DNA from: Vandiemenella viatica
Lineage: Eukaryota > Arthropoda > Insecta > Orthoptera > Morabidae
Assembly (NCBI GenBank): GCA_031002005.1
Contig: CM061921.1
Location: forward strand, 121,178,597 to 121,242,596
Length of the DNA stretch: 64,000 nucleotides
Reading direction: 5' to 3'
This document shows, piece after piece, positions 35,887 to 47,091 of the stretch. The notes under the pieces are model-generated. The model saw only the letters and a list, made by a program, of their open reading frames with translations. It was not told the DNA's origin and ran no database searches. Each line of letters begins with the position of its first letter. Position 1 is the stretch's first letter. The translations under genes and the position numbers were made by a program.

Positions 35887-38800
35887 CTAAACCAACCAAA
35901 TCTACAACTAAAATAATATCAGGGACGTAGGAAGAAATGAAGCATTTGTCAACTCTAGCATTATTCTACTAGCTAAGATTATAGGCGATTTCTAATCCCG
36001 AATTGTTTTTCAAAAAATTAGTAAAAAGTCGTAAATTTGATAACTTATGGACAAATTGTAAATTGTTGTAAAATTTATTAAAACTGGACTCAGTTGTGCA
36101 AATTTTTGTATAATTTGACAATTACCAATGTTGCTACAATAGTTATGTAACAAGTGTCATTGTGAGTAATCCAAGTATTGATAACAGTGCTTCAAATACA
36201 GGTACAATATCATTCAATATAATATATCACGAAATTTGTTCTATATGATGCCAAACCAACCAGATTATATGCATTTTCCACCTTCATTGATGTAATACAA
36301 GGCAACCTATTTAAATTTTGAATGAATAGCTCTATATATAAGCAAATCCCTTTAAACCATTCGACCGACCCTAACTATAGGTGGTTTTCTGTCTGATAAG
36401 GGCTTCAAAGTCTATGGATGCTTTTCAGACTTTTATGAGAACAGCCCTTACTGAACTGACACCAATACAATGAATGTTGTCTAAATCAAAATGTGTATAC
36501 GGACTGTAGAGAACATCAAGGTACAAGTTTTTACTACTGAGACTATATGGTTGATGTTAAGGTGACATGAATTATATGGGTTTGGGTTGTGACAAAACAT
36601 GCAGAAGTTTCGAACTTATAATAGTTAGATACAGACATTAATACACAGACACTGAAGCATACTGCACAGTAAAAGAGACCTTATACTTTCCTGCAGAACT
36701 AAGAATTAGTGATGGGGTTCAACGGTGACTTCAACTATCAACTCTGATATTTTTTTGAATCATTTCCAATAGCTGATTGCACCAAACATACGGAAGTCAA
36801 CTCACAAGCATCCAAACAACAGTCATTTTCTCTGTTGTGATCGAGAGGTTCGAGCCAGTTATAGCAGTGCAAGTAATACAAGCATAACAGCTGTTTCGTC
36901 ATATAATTACTGTTACTTGAGTGATTTTATGAAAATTGATAAATGTGGCAAAAATCACTAAAATTAATAAAATCATGAAATTATGTAAAAACTTGAGAAT
37001 TCCAGGTACTTTAGATCTTGTAACGACAACACAACATTTATTAATTAAAACAATAAAATTTTATATTATCCCAAATTTTATCTTCTGTGATTCACGAGTT
37101 GTGACACAGATCACGGTAAAGGTGCTCAGGTATCTTTAATACTAATACACTGTGTGATCTACTGAATTGCCTAATTTCTACTCAGAAAAACCTACCATAA
37201 AAAGCTATCAATATTGCTAACTAGTGGGATTCACATTAGCATGTAGGTGAAATAATTGTTGAGACAGAAATGTGAGGCCACACCTAAACATGTAATTTTG
37301 TTGACTCAATTGGCGGCGTCAATATTGCAAGTTCATGTGGTCATATCAACCACGTTATGATTCGACTACACATCTGTTTCCCAGTCCGATGGCTTCATTG
37401 TTGCCATGTGCTGTGTGCAAGTCTTCTAGCTACTGAAGTGGTACTGAATTTTTCACTAAACAAAGAGCAATAATGCTACAACATTTCGTTGACAAGACAA
37501 ATTTGGTCCTTTCTTTTCGTGTACTATATTTTAAGTCCTGTCGCAATATGATTCAAAGATTTTTGGAATTTATAACTTTGAAGAAACTCTTCATGTTGTG
37601 GAATCCAGATATGCTGGTACAAACCCTAAGTGGCAGAAACATCAAACTACAGTGTCTATTTCCATCACTTACCTGAGATAAACAAGGTGATTTTATAGCA
37701 TTGAATCTAAGTGTGTCATTGCTCAGAATATTAGAGCACGATTAGCACTACAGCCAATTTTTCTCTCTTTTTTTTCCATTTGGTGTCATCAGTCATTCGA
37801 CTGGCCTGATGAAAGCCTCCATCCTTTCTTATCTTGTGCTAATCTCTTCATCTCCACATATCCCTTACAACCCATTTCCTAAACTATCTGCTTCATATAT
37901 TCTAATCTCTGTCTTCCTCTATAGTTCTTACCTTCGACTGTTCCCTCCACCAGCATTTTAACCAATCCAGCATGTCACAAAATATGACCTATCAGCCAGT
38001 CTCTTCTTTCTGTAAGATTTTTCCACAAACTTCTTTCCTCATCCATTTTTTTCCAAAACTCGTACATTTCTTACTTTGTCTGTTCACTTAATTTTTTGCA
38101 TTCTTCTGTACCACCACATTTCAATGCTTCAATTTTCCTTGTTTCCGGTAAGTCCATGTTTCGCTACCATAAAGTACTGTGCTCCACACACAGAGTTTTA
38201 AAAAGTTTTTTTCTAATTCCTAGATCAATATTTGAAACTAAAAGATTTCTCTTTTTCATGAAGGCTCTTTTTGCTAGTACTATTCTGCTTTTAACATCAT
38301 TCCTGCTTCGGCTGTCGGTTGTAATTTTGCTTCTCTAGTAATAGAATTCACTCACATCTGCAATTGCATTCGATTCTATTTTTATATTTAATCTACTAGT
38401 ATCATTTCTGCTACATTTCATCACTTTAGTCTTACTTTGATTTATATTCAGTCCAAAATCGTCCGTCAGTATTTTGTTCATGCCATTTCGAAATTTCTCA
38501 ATATCCTCAGCCCTTTCTGCTAACAAGACAATGTCATTAGCAAATCATAGCATACTGATTTTTTTCTCCCTGAACACTTATGCCACATGGAAATTTTTCT
38601 TTTACTTCCATTATTGCTTCCTATACATATAACATATTAATGGTGATATACTACAACCTTCTACACACTTTTTAAGTGATGCTTGTCTCTCATGATGCTC
38701 TACTTTTATTATAGCCAATTGATTCTTATTTAGTTTATAAAGTAGTCTTCCATCTCGATACTTTGGACCTGACTTCTTTAAAATTTTGAACATCTTGTCC

Positions 38801-39427
38801 CATCTAACATTATTAAAAGCTTTTTTAAATCAACAATTGCCATAACAGTATCTTTGTTTTTCTTGAACCGCCCTTCAAGTATTAATCTTAAAGCCAGAAT
38901 TTCTTCCCTTGCACCACGATTTTTCCTAAACCTAAATTGATCTTCACATAGTGCCTTTTACTAAACTTTCAATTCTTCTGTATAATTTGTATATAATGTT
39001 GAAGCATTTAATGTTAGACTAATGGTGCGATAATTCTTACATTTATTGGCTTGTGCTTTCTTCGTAAGTGAGAAGATGATATTTTTTTATTAAAATCAGT
39101 TGCATTTTCTACTGTTTCATAACTTTTTGATATCAGCTTGAATAATCATTCGATTCCTTCTTCTCCTAGGGATTTAAGAAGTCCTGCCGGGATCTCATCA
39201 ATTCCAACCGCCTTATATGGTTTCAAGTCATTTAAGGCTCTATTAAATTCTGTCCTCCAAACAGGATCTCCTAAATCATCAATGTTGATATCGCCTTCCT
39301 TTTCCATTACACAATTGTTCAAGTCGTCCTGATCATACAGTTTCTCAATGTATTCCTTCCATCAGTTAGCTCTATCATCGGAGCTTAAAAGAAGTTTCCC
39401 ATTGGCAGCTTTAATGTTCACACCTCT

Positions 39428-40759
39428 TTACTTCATTTCTACAAAATTCTGTTTGATCTTCCTATATGCAACATCTACTTTACCCACGACCGTTTTCTTT
39501 TCTACTTCTTCACACTTTTCATCTAGCCATTTATCTTTTGCTTTTTTGCATTTCCTGTTTATTTGCTCTCTTCCTGCTTCATCCTGAGCATTTTTGTACC
39601 TTCTCCTCTGATCCATCAGTTCCAAAATTGCTACTGTGAACCAAGGTTTTTGGGCAGCTTGTTCCCTAAAGTCTAATGTTTCTTTACTAGCTTTAGTTAT
39701 TTCAGTCTTTATTGCATTGCATTCCTCCTCACTTGAGCTCCTTTCAGAGTTACTTCTTAGACCTATGTCTACCATTTCTGAAAACTTTTCTCTCGTACTG
39801 GATTGTTTCAGTTTACAAGTATTCAACTCCAGTCTGTTCTGCATATGCTGCTTTGTTTTTCGCTTGAATTTCAGCCTGCACTTCATTACTATCAAATTAT
39901 GGTCAGCGTCTATGTCAAAGTCTAAAGCTTGATTCCTGGATCTCTGTTTGACCATGATATAAGCTAGCTGATATCTTCCTGTGGCCCCAGGACGTTCCCA
40001 TGTGTATATCCTTCTTGCAAGGTTCCTAAACAGCGTATTTGCCACAACTAGCTTATATCTTTCACAAAATTCTAACAACCTGCTATCCAACTCATTTCTT
40101 TCTCGTAGACCAAAACTTCCTACAGTATTCCCCTCTTTTCCTTCTCCAACTATCGCATTCCAATCACCCATAATAATTAGATTTTCCCACCCCTTCACAT
40201 ATTATATTAATTCTTCAGTTTCGGACCGAACGTGGTGGTGTAAGGGTTAGCGTTCTCGCCTCGCATTCGGGAGGACGGCGGTTCGAATCCCCGTCCGGTA
40301 TTCCAGATTTGGGTTTTCCATGGTTTCCCAAATCACTCCAGGCAAATGCCGGGATGCTTCCTTCAAAAGGCCATGGCCGAATTCCTTCCCATTCCTTGCC
40401 CCCCCCCCCCCCATCATTTCCCGTCTTTAAAGACCTCACTGTTAAGTAGTTAAAAAAAAATCAATTTCGGTGTATAATTTCTCTTTTTCTTCATCATCTT
40501 CCTGTGATGTTGGCATATACACTTGTAATAATGTGGTTTGGGCGGGCTTAGTTTCTAACCTCATCAAAATAATCCTGTCACTAAACTTTTCAAAGTAACT
40601 CACCCGTTTCCCTACTCTCTTATTCATTACAAATCCTATTCCAGTGATTTCATTGACAGCTTGTGTGTTAATTATCCTCTGTTCCCCAAACCAGAAATCC
40701 TGTGCATCCTTCCTTTTAATCTCGCTAATCCCAACAACATCTAACTTAAGTTGTTCCAT
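39428..40759 (-). pseudogene. AP-endonuclease domain of the RTE-like LINE, split by a SINE
   Basis: The first part (40759-40442) carries DVVGISEIKRKD and GFVMNKRV. The second part (40198-39428) starts with the catalytic signature IIMGDWNAIVG and continues through RRIYTWERPGA and DADHNLIVMKC, corresponding to the GDFNA, TW-RP and SDH motifs of apurinic-type endonucleases that nick target DNA. In RYQLAYIMV the usual QIDYI aspartate is lost. The gap of about 240 bases is exactly the SINE insertion, and the frame on either side is largely open. Confidence 0.8.
40225..40460 (+). mobile_element. Full-length tRNA-derived SINE with 10-bp target duplication
   Basis: The best copy of the family. The head has GTGGTGTAAGGGTTAGCG (A box) and CGGTTCGAATCCCC (B box). 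The body has CCAGATTTGGG, TTTCCCAAATCACTCCAGGC and GGCCATGGCC, followed by a run of C. The tail is AAAGACCTCACTGTTAAG and nine A. TCAGTTTCGG at 40215-40224 and TCAATTTCGG at 40461-40470 form the target duplication with one change. It interrupts the endonuclease of the LINE. Confidence 0.9.
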
Positions 40760-41424
40760 CTCCCTTTTTAGGTTTTCTAACCTACCTGCCCTCTTCAGAA
40801 GTTGAGAGAATTACATGTCCTTGGGATACCTTTTGGGTCTTTACTGCAGTGGTTTTACTGTTGCCTTCTTCTCTCATACGATCTAAATCTTTGCTTATGA
40901 GAAATCAAACTGTTAAAGGCCTAAACGCCCCGAGAGGCTTGCTATCCTTTTCGAGCAACATTTTCTCTCGGTAGAAGATGTTTCCTGTCTCCAAGTTTCT
41001 TTTTGGTAAAAAAGCAGTCGATTACTCCCTCAATTGTACCTATAATATGCAACAAAAATTCAGTGGTATGCAGTGGTTATTTAAATAAATGGAATTTGCC
41101 TACTAGACATTCCCTAAAAGAGTTTTTAAGACATTCTCGTAGACATGTTCCCTTAAATTCACCTGTTGACTTCTTATTCGTGTGGTTAAAACATCTTCGA
41201 ATATGTCTTCCCGATTTTAGACCAAGCCATCTAGTATATTTCAATTGTTATTAAAACATGTTGTTGGAGATAATAAACAGAAAATACGTCGAAAACAAGT
41301 CCGTTTGTTGATATACTTGTCAATGCCATCAGTTTTTTGAGTATATTTAGTACTGCGTACATAAGAGATGTTAAAATAACATTGCTGTTTGAACACATGA
41401 TTCGGAAATCATTATACTATTTTA

Positions 41425-42613
41425 AACTGATGAAACAAAACATCATAACCACTTGCTTAGCATTGTGTTGGCCCACCTTTTGAACAAAATACAGCAGCGA
41501 TTCAGCGTGGCATGGTTTTGACAAGTCGATGGTAGTTTTCCGGAAGTATCTGGCACCAGATGTCTTCGCGCAGGTCACGCAATTCCTTTGAATTACGGGC
41601 TGGTGGCTTGTGGATGTGGAACTGGCACCTGATAGCGTCCCAGATATGTTCCATTGGGCTGAGATCAGAAAAATTTGACGGCCGAGACATCAACACGAGT
41701 TTACAACCATACTCGTCATAACATTGTAGCACGATTCTGACCTTGCCACACGGACAGTTATCCCGCTGGACGATGCTATCGTCATCGTGGAAAACATAAA
41801 GCATGAATGGATTCTGCTGATTCATAATAATTTTCCAGTAGTCCATAGTTATAGTGCCTTCGATCACTGCCATAGGTCCCATGGATTCCCAGGTTAATGA
41901 CCCCCATAGCATAATACTGTCCACACCAGCCTGCGTCCGTGGCACGGTTCATGTTTCGAATAGCCGTTCACCTGGAAGGCAGCGTATCCGGACACGATGA
42001 TTGTGGTGTAACCTATTGCAGCAAGAAAAGTTACCAATCTGAGCATTTCCATTGATCCACGGTCCAATTTTCATGATATTGTGCTCACTGCAATGATAAT
42101 TGGTGATGTTATTGGGTCAAAATTAGAATACCTATGGGCCGTCTTTTGCGGTGCCCCAGATGCAACAATGTGTGCTGAACAGAGCACTCCAAAACACTTG
42201 TGCCGGCACCAGAATTATACTCTTCTGTCAGATCTGCCAAAGACCGCCGCCAATCCTGCTTTATAGATCAGGCAAGCCTCCGACCATCTCGTGTTGTTGT
42301 CGCCTACTCGTGGTTTCACCATCCTTCACAACATTCTATAGACGCTCACTACATTAGCACGTGAACTTCCTATCAGCCTGGCCGTTTCTGAAATGCTCGT
42401 TCTCAGGTGCAGATCCATAATAATCTGTCCTTTGTCAAAGTAACTTATATCAGTGGATTTTCCCATTTTCTACATGTATCGTCGATACAATGATTTCCCG
42501 TGCGTCTCTGTTCCGCTTATATACTTCCCTTAACGCCTGACGTATCTGTAACAGCACTAGACGACATTCAATCTCGCGGTGAGCAGTGGGCATAATGTTT
42601 TATCTCATCAGTG
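41425..42613 (-). mobile_element. Decayed Tc1-like transposon with both ends
   Basis: The ends are inverted copies: AACTGATGAAACAAAACATC at 41425 and, inverted from 42613, CACTGATGAGATAAAACATT, each next to a TA (41423-41424 and 42614-42615). The 1189-bp interior encodes a broken transposase on the minus strand. Confidence 0.8.
41502..41945 (-). pseudogene. C-terminal half of a Tc1-like transposase
   Basis: Readable blocks are VDSIMLWGSLTWES, then IVQRDNCPC with the second catalytic aspartate, and LSPMEHIWDAIRCQ with the glutamate, followed by a C-terminal ILPENYHRLVKTMPR segment close to the element end. I count 36 residues between D and E, so this is a different Tc1 subfamily from the two elements with 32. 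The N-terminal half (42500-41945) is shattered by stops and frameshifts. Confidence 0.8.
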
Positions 42614-43402
42614 TATTTTCACTACTTTTTGGTGCTTGGTCAACAATTATTACAGTATTGAAACCCGATTGCCAGGAACTATGTCTTGGTGTTTCGTTCT
42701 CTCATTTGAAATTGAAGATCGTTTTATCAAATAATATGTTTCTAATTGCAGCTATAAATACAGGTATAAGATTTTCGAGGAAATATATGTTATCTGAAAA
42801 CGTTGGAGTGTTTAAAACTATCAGTGGCATTTGTATCTGATTTCAATCAACTTTTTGTATGAGTTTAATTATTTATCTTTCTGCGTGGACTGCGTTGTCT
42901 ACCTGTGAATTAGTAATTATATGTGGTTTATTGTTGAAACCACTTCAACAGTAAATTGATTGTGAGATCTTTAATTAAATTGTATTATCATTTAGTGTGT
43001 TTGGTAGTCGTTGTTACTTTTATTTCACTTTCTCCTACATGTATTTCCTGTTCCATGTCTTCATTTCTCAGCTTGTGAACTCCCCTTCCCATCAATTGTA
43101 TCTCCACGACATGTTGCTATGCAAAGTAAATTTCGATTTCTTTTCTGTTCATTTACTGTAATGAAAATGAAAGAAAAAGGTAAATCACAGACCTGATGGT
43201 ATACATGCATACTATTGGTAGACCTGGATATTATATATAATAGTAGAGCAGTGAAAAATACATAATATAGTCCACACTGCCAAAGATGATGCCTGAGAAT
43301 CTTAGAATTTAAGTGTTGATGTACTTAAAACGTAAGACAGGGATTTTTCACTAACTGACTAGAATGAACATGATTAGTTATTACCATAATCTGCTTTGTA
43401 TA

Positions 43403-43975
43403 CAGGGTGTTACAAAAAGGTATGGCCAAACTTTCAGGAAACATTCCTCACACACAAACAAAGAAAATATGTTATGTGGACATGTGTCCGGAAACTCTTA
43501 CTTTCCATGTTAGAGCTCATTTTATTACTTCTCTTCAAATCACATTAAACATGGAATGGAAGCACACAGCAACAGAACGTACCAGCGTGACTTCAAGCAC
43601 TTTGTTACAGGAAATGTTCAAAATGTCCTCCGTTAGCGAGGATACATGCATCCACCCTCCATCGCATGGAATCCCTGATGCGCTGATGCAGCCCTGGAGA
43701 ATGGCGTATTGTATCACAGCCGTCCACAATACGAGCACGAAGAGTCTCTACATTTGGTACCGGGGTTGCGTAGACAAGGGCTTTCAAATGCCCCCATAAA
43801 TGGAAGTCAAGAGGGTTGAGGTCAGGAGAGCGTGGGGGCCATGGGAACAAAACTAAAATGGGCTCTAACACGGAAAGTAAGCGTTTCCGGACACATGTCC
43901 AGATAACATATTTTCTTTGTTTGTGTGTGAGGAATGTTTCCTGAAAGTTTGGCCGTACCTTTTTGTAACACCCTG
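43403..43975 (-). mobile_element. Mariner-type MITE with about 120-bp terminal inverted repeats
   Basis: TA at 43401-43402 and 43976-43977 flank ends that read CAGGGTGTTACAAAAAGGTA and are inverted copies for about 122 bases, with about five differences. Between the arms the minus strand (about 43860-43605) encodes the end of a transposase: FPWPPRSPDLNPLDFHLWG, then PNVETLRARIVDGCD and a final RVDACILANGGHFEH. It is an internally deleted derivative that has kept only the transposase tail. Confidence 0.85.
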
Positions 43976-44163
43976 TATATCTGAAGATTTTATCAGTCGG
44001 AACGCACAAAGAACTAACAATCTGAAGCAAACAAATGCATAGTTTAGAGGGAAATAATACGAGAGGCTCACTTCCGCGTCCCCAAAACTGAAAATAACCT
44101 CAAAATTACCTCCCGTGGTAAACTTTTTATACACTAGCCACTGGGCGGGGTCTCGTTTTACAG

Positions 44164-44467
44164 AAGGGAGACGTGGGCCTTCACGGCAGCTGACGGTTGA
44201 GGGTAGCCGGCAAGCGGCTACGCTGCTGGGCTTGTTGCCTGGCGTGGAGTACGTTGTGCACGTGGCAGCCGAGAACGACGTGGGAGCAGGCGCACCCAGC
44301 AGAGAGTTGTCTCTGAGAACTGACCACGAGCCGCCCTCCGCTCCTCCCAGACGACTTGCCGTCGCTGCAGTCGCTTCCACTAAGCTGCAACTCAGCTGGG
44401 AGCCTCCTCCTCCAGAACAGTGGGGAGGCCCTCTGCTCGGACATCTGGTCGCCTATCGTCGACTCGG
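44164..44467 (+). CDS. Dscam-like gene, exon completing one fibronectin III domain and starting the next
   Basis: This 304-nt exon of high GC lies between TCTCGTTTTACAG and GTAACA. It enters in phase 1, matching the exon at 25765-25896, and leaves in phase 2. The first part holds the E-G strands of an FN3 domain: ATLLGLLPGVEYVVHVAAEN with the LxPxxxY tyrosine-corner motif, then DVGAGAPS. After the linker TDHEPPSAPP comes the start of a second domain, KLQLSWEPPPPEQWGGPLLG and HLVAYRR. The WEPPP-x-x-x-W-x-G-x-LLG-x-x-x-x-YR pattern is characteristic of the Dscam second FN3 repeat. The donor lies in an ordinary context. No further exon of the gene is visible to the right, so the next intron exceeds 19 kb. 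Confidence 0.82.
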
Positions 44468-44599
44468 GTAACAGGCACACAATGCAAAAGCTATATTTGT
44501 AAGATCGAAGGTGTTATGTACTAATTAAAAAAATCAGCCGCGTCAAAATGTCAGCATATTCAATTCTCATAAAACGATCTCTGTGTAATCTCTGGTTTT

Positions 44600-44643
44600 C
44601 TCTAAAGACCTCGCTGTTAACACACGTCAAACAGTTAAAAAAA
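44600..44643 (+). mobile_element. Tail-only SINE insertion with target duplication
   Basis: Only about 44 bases of SINE: CTCTAAAGACCTCGCTGTTA, a short spacer and a GTTAAAAAAA end. ATCTCTGGTTTT (44588-44599) is repeated as ATCTCTGGCTTT (44644-44655), so this fragment inserted as it is and was not trimmed afterwards. Confidence 0.7.
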
Positions 44644-44655
44644 ATCTCTGGCTTT

Positions 44656-45510
44656 TGAGAATTTGATCCTCGAAATGTGGCATTTTGATAGTGGTGTAAG
44701 ATAAACATTTTTTAGTCAAAAAGATTTATTCTATGAGTTACAGTAGCACTTTTCTTTGCCAATGACGTGTTTGCTTTGACTGTTGCATGAGAGGTATTTG
44801 TACCCTTTAAGAAAGATGGTAGTAAAAACTGTCGAATGACTCGGGCACATATGTTCATGCACTTCAATCCCCACGAACTATCGAGTTGACTAAGGAAATT
44901 TAACTGCATTCAGCACTCGACGTGGGGCTCGATCATACTCGATACTAGTTTAGCCGGTTAGTAGAGTCAGTGGTGCAGAAGTCCTAATCACCCAATGTTT
45001 CAAGGCTATATTGTTCTGGAAATACATTATATCCGATAGGGATATTACTTGCTGACGAGACATTTCATATAGTCGTAAAGTAATAATTATTATAGTGAAG
45101 TAATGCTTCACAATGAGGCTAATATTGGTGACTGGGCTACACAGTTTTATCATGAGCAACGGATTCACAGGCCAAAGAAGGACGAACAAAACGCAGAACT
45201 GTTTATTCAGTAGGTAGACTCTTGATTAGGTGAAGCAAACACAGGAGTTCCGAACAAAATCAGTTCTCGTAAATTGGTTGGGCAGGGGGTCTTTCACAAC
45301 CTTCAAGGTATAAACGTTTACACCGGTGACAAATAACACTGTTAGATTGGAGAATTCCGATAATGTTTATCATGAGGTTCTGTAACTCTGGTACTGTGGA
45401 AATTTATGGTGAGGTAACGAGCAAGATTGTTATAAACAATAATGAAATGAAATCGTAGATTATCAAAACAAAGATTCTTGGAAAAGAGGCGGGCCCAGGA
45501 ACGGAAAGCC
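44656..45510. other. Intronic DNA without recognisable elements
   Basis: Short random frames only. Confidence 0.4.
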
Positions 45511-45522
45511 AATAGGGATGGA

Positions 45523-45562
45523 CCGTCTCTAAAGACCTCGCTGTTAGAGAGACGTTAAGCAG

Positions 45563-45605
<43 letters not shown>

Positions 45606-45627
45606 AAAAAATAAAAAAAAAAAAAAA
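45523..45627 (+). mobile_element. Tail-only SINE insertion with long A-tract and target duplication
   Basis: Begins CCGTCTCTAAAGACCTCGCT, continues GTTAGAGAGACGTTAAGCAG and ends in about 60 A broken by a few T. AATAGGGATGGA (45511-45522) and AATGGGGATGGA (45628-45639) flank it. It starts within a few bases of the start of the tail-only copy at 44600. Confidence 0.75.
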
Positions 45628-45639
45628 AATGGGGATGGA

Positions 45640-46558
45640 AAAGGGAGTGGAGATGGGGGCTCATCTTTTCACAGACTTGAAGAGGGAGGGTCTAGGCTGA
45701 TGTAGCCAGGAAGCGTTCTTTGTGATCGATCATGATTTGTAGTTTGCAAGTTTATTTCACCACAAGCAGTTTTCGGCGTACGCAGATATGGCCAAATCAT
45801 CAGCACTAGTTTGTTGTGGCAGTGTAAACAATATTGTCAACTAGTGTTTTAAGCTGCCAGCGGCCTTAAAGGAGCCATTCTGTCACCATTGCAGTATTAT
45901 AAATCATGAATAAACTGGTAAAATAACCATGTACATATCATTCTGCGTTGTGTCCATGCTGAGATTAACAGATAACTCGTGCTAAAGGTTTGCATATATT
46001 CAATTGAGCTTTCGAAATGGTGCGGAAGTTGAAAAATTTCAGTGTTAAAAGTTTTACAGTGCTGCCAAAACCTGGGAAAGGTTTTCAAGTTTCATCTTGT
46101 ACGTTGTCAATTATAAATTCATAATTATTGAAGATATGTATGGCACTATGTACCACCAATTTGTGTTTATTTTGATTGGATACAATTTATGTGAATCATC
46201 AAGTTGCTACCGTGACTGTATGTATTGAATAAAACATAAACTCACTGCTAACAATTCAACCTTATCACATCACTGCTCAAAAAATTAACTACCAAGATTC
46301 TATAATTCCAAAGGTAGTAATGATAAAGTTAAGTAAACAACCCCTCATCATATTTTATCAACGGTACATTTTGGTACCACTTGTTGGTACCAAACTGTAA
46401 AGTTTTGAGTTCTTTAACATATTTAATTAGCGATTAATATTTATTACTTTTGAAATATTGCAGATTTATGGTTATTAATATTGGAGATGGTGTAAACTTG
46501 CATTTTATTTTTCGTTTATGGTTCACAAATATAAAAAATGACTCATTTGGACCAAAAG
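45640..46558. other. No recognisable gene
   Basis: AT-rich; short random frames. Left neighbour of the Penelope/Gypsy composite. Confidence 0.4.
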
Positions 46559-46572
46559 AAGGTATTTCATTA

Positions 46573-47091
46573 CTGATGCACAATATTTCGGCGACTTAAA
46601 ACTCCGTCGCCATCTTCAGGTGCAGTTGTAAGTCTTGAAGTCTGCCTCGAGCGTAATGTTTGAAAACTGGCATGGCAACGACAGACGTTGTTATGTTGCC
46701 TAGCAGCATCTCAGACGTCATTAGACGCCAGCGGAACACAAAAAGCAGAGCGTTGGTAACGAGCAGCCTCGATAACAGGAATCTATGCATCACTTATCTG
46801 GAACCCACAATCCCTGTTAACCAAATCAAACGCGAGACGAATTTCAAATGCATCTTTAATAATGCTGTCCCAGAAGCCTCTCGTATGTGTCAGCATCTTA
46901 GTCGCTTCGAAATCGAAACCATGTCCTTCTGCCAAACTATGTTCCGCCACTGCTGATTTGTCTTTTTGCCTCAGGCGAACATGTCGGACGTGTTCCAAAC
47001 AACGTTGTTGTACGCACTGTATCGTCTGGCCGATGTATTTCTTTCCACATTCACACGGGATGCAGTAAACTCCCGGTGTAAGAAGGGAAAG
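46573..47091 (-). pseudogene. Penelope-like element, GIY-YIG endonuclease and 3' end
   Basis: On the minus strand from about 47070 the protein reads YCIPCECGKKYIGQT, the GIY-YIG nuclease core with the conserved cysteines, then RCLEHVRHVRLRQKDKSAVA, EHSLAEGHGFDFEAT and FWDSIIKDAFEIR, ending in a stop at 46783-46785. This is the C-terminal nuclease of Penelope-like retroelements. The 3' untranslated part runs to 46573. It was continuous with the reverse-transcriptase part at 54537 before the Gypsy insertion at 47092. The nuclease motif is intact, but the element as a whole is not. Confidence 0.85.

Larger units (their letters stand above)
37762..40800 (-). mobile_element. RTE-like LINE, nearly full length but degenerate
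   Basis: Read on the minus strand the order is AP endonuclease (40759-39840), linker (to about 39420), reverse transcriptase (about 39230-38335) and C-terminal block (to about 37800), ending in GACTGATGACACCAAATGG and an A-rich tail. In the reverse transcriptase, AVGIDEIPAGLLKSLG (near 39220), MAIVDLKKAFNNV (near 38840) and GCSISPLI (near 38660) are legible. The catalytic box reads FANDIVLLAE, so the first aspartate is lost. Several stops and frameshifts, plus the SINE at 40225-40460, disable it. Confidence 0.8.
25897..44163 (+). other. Large intron (about 18.3 kb) of the Dscam-like gene
   Basis: Starts GTAAGC and ends TCTCGTTTTACAG. Phase 1 at both sides supports direct joining of the two exons. 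It is filled with mobile-element remains listed separately. The stretches 25897-27305, 27491-28994, 32081-33240, 33536-35589, 35887-37761, 40801-41424 and 42614-43402 hold nothing I recognise beyond homopolymer runs (for example T-runs near 27245 and 27987). I see no alternative exon cassettes. Confidence 0.7.

Noticed and set aside
43407..43799. 130-codon plus-strand frame
   Set aside because: Runs through the inverted repeat of a mariner-type MITE; the supported reading is the transposase tail on the minus strand.
44181..44480. 99-codon minus-strand frame
   Set aside because: Antisense to the GC-rich Dscam-like exon; high GC lowers stop-codon frequency.
45404..45664. 86-codon frame rich in phenylalanine
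   Set aside because: Translation of the SINE A-tract on the opposite strand.
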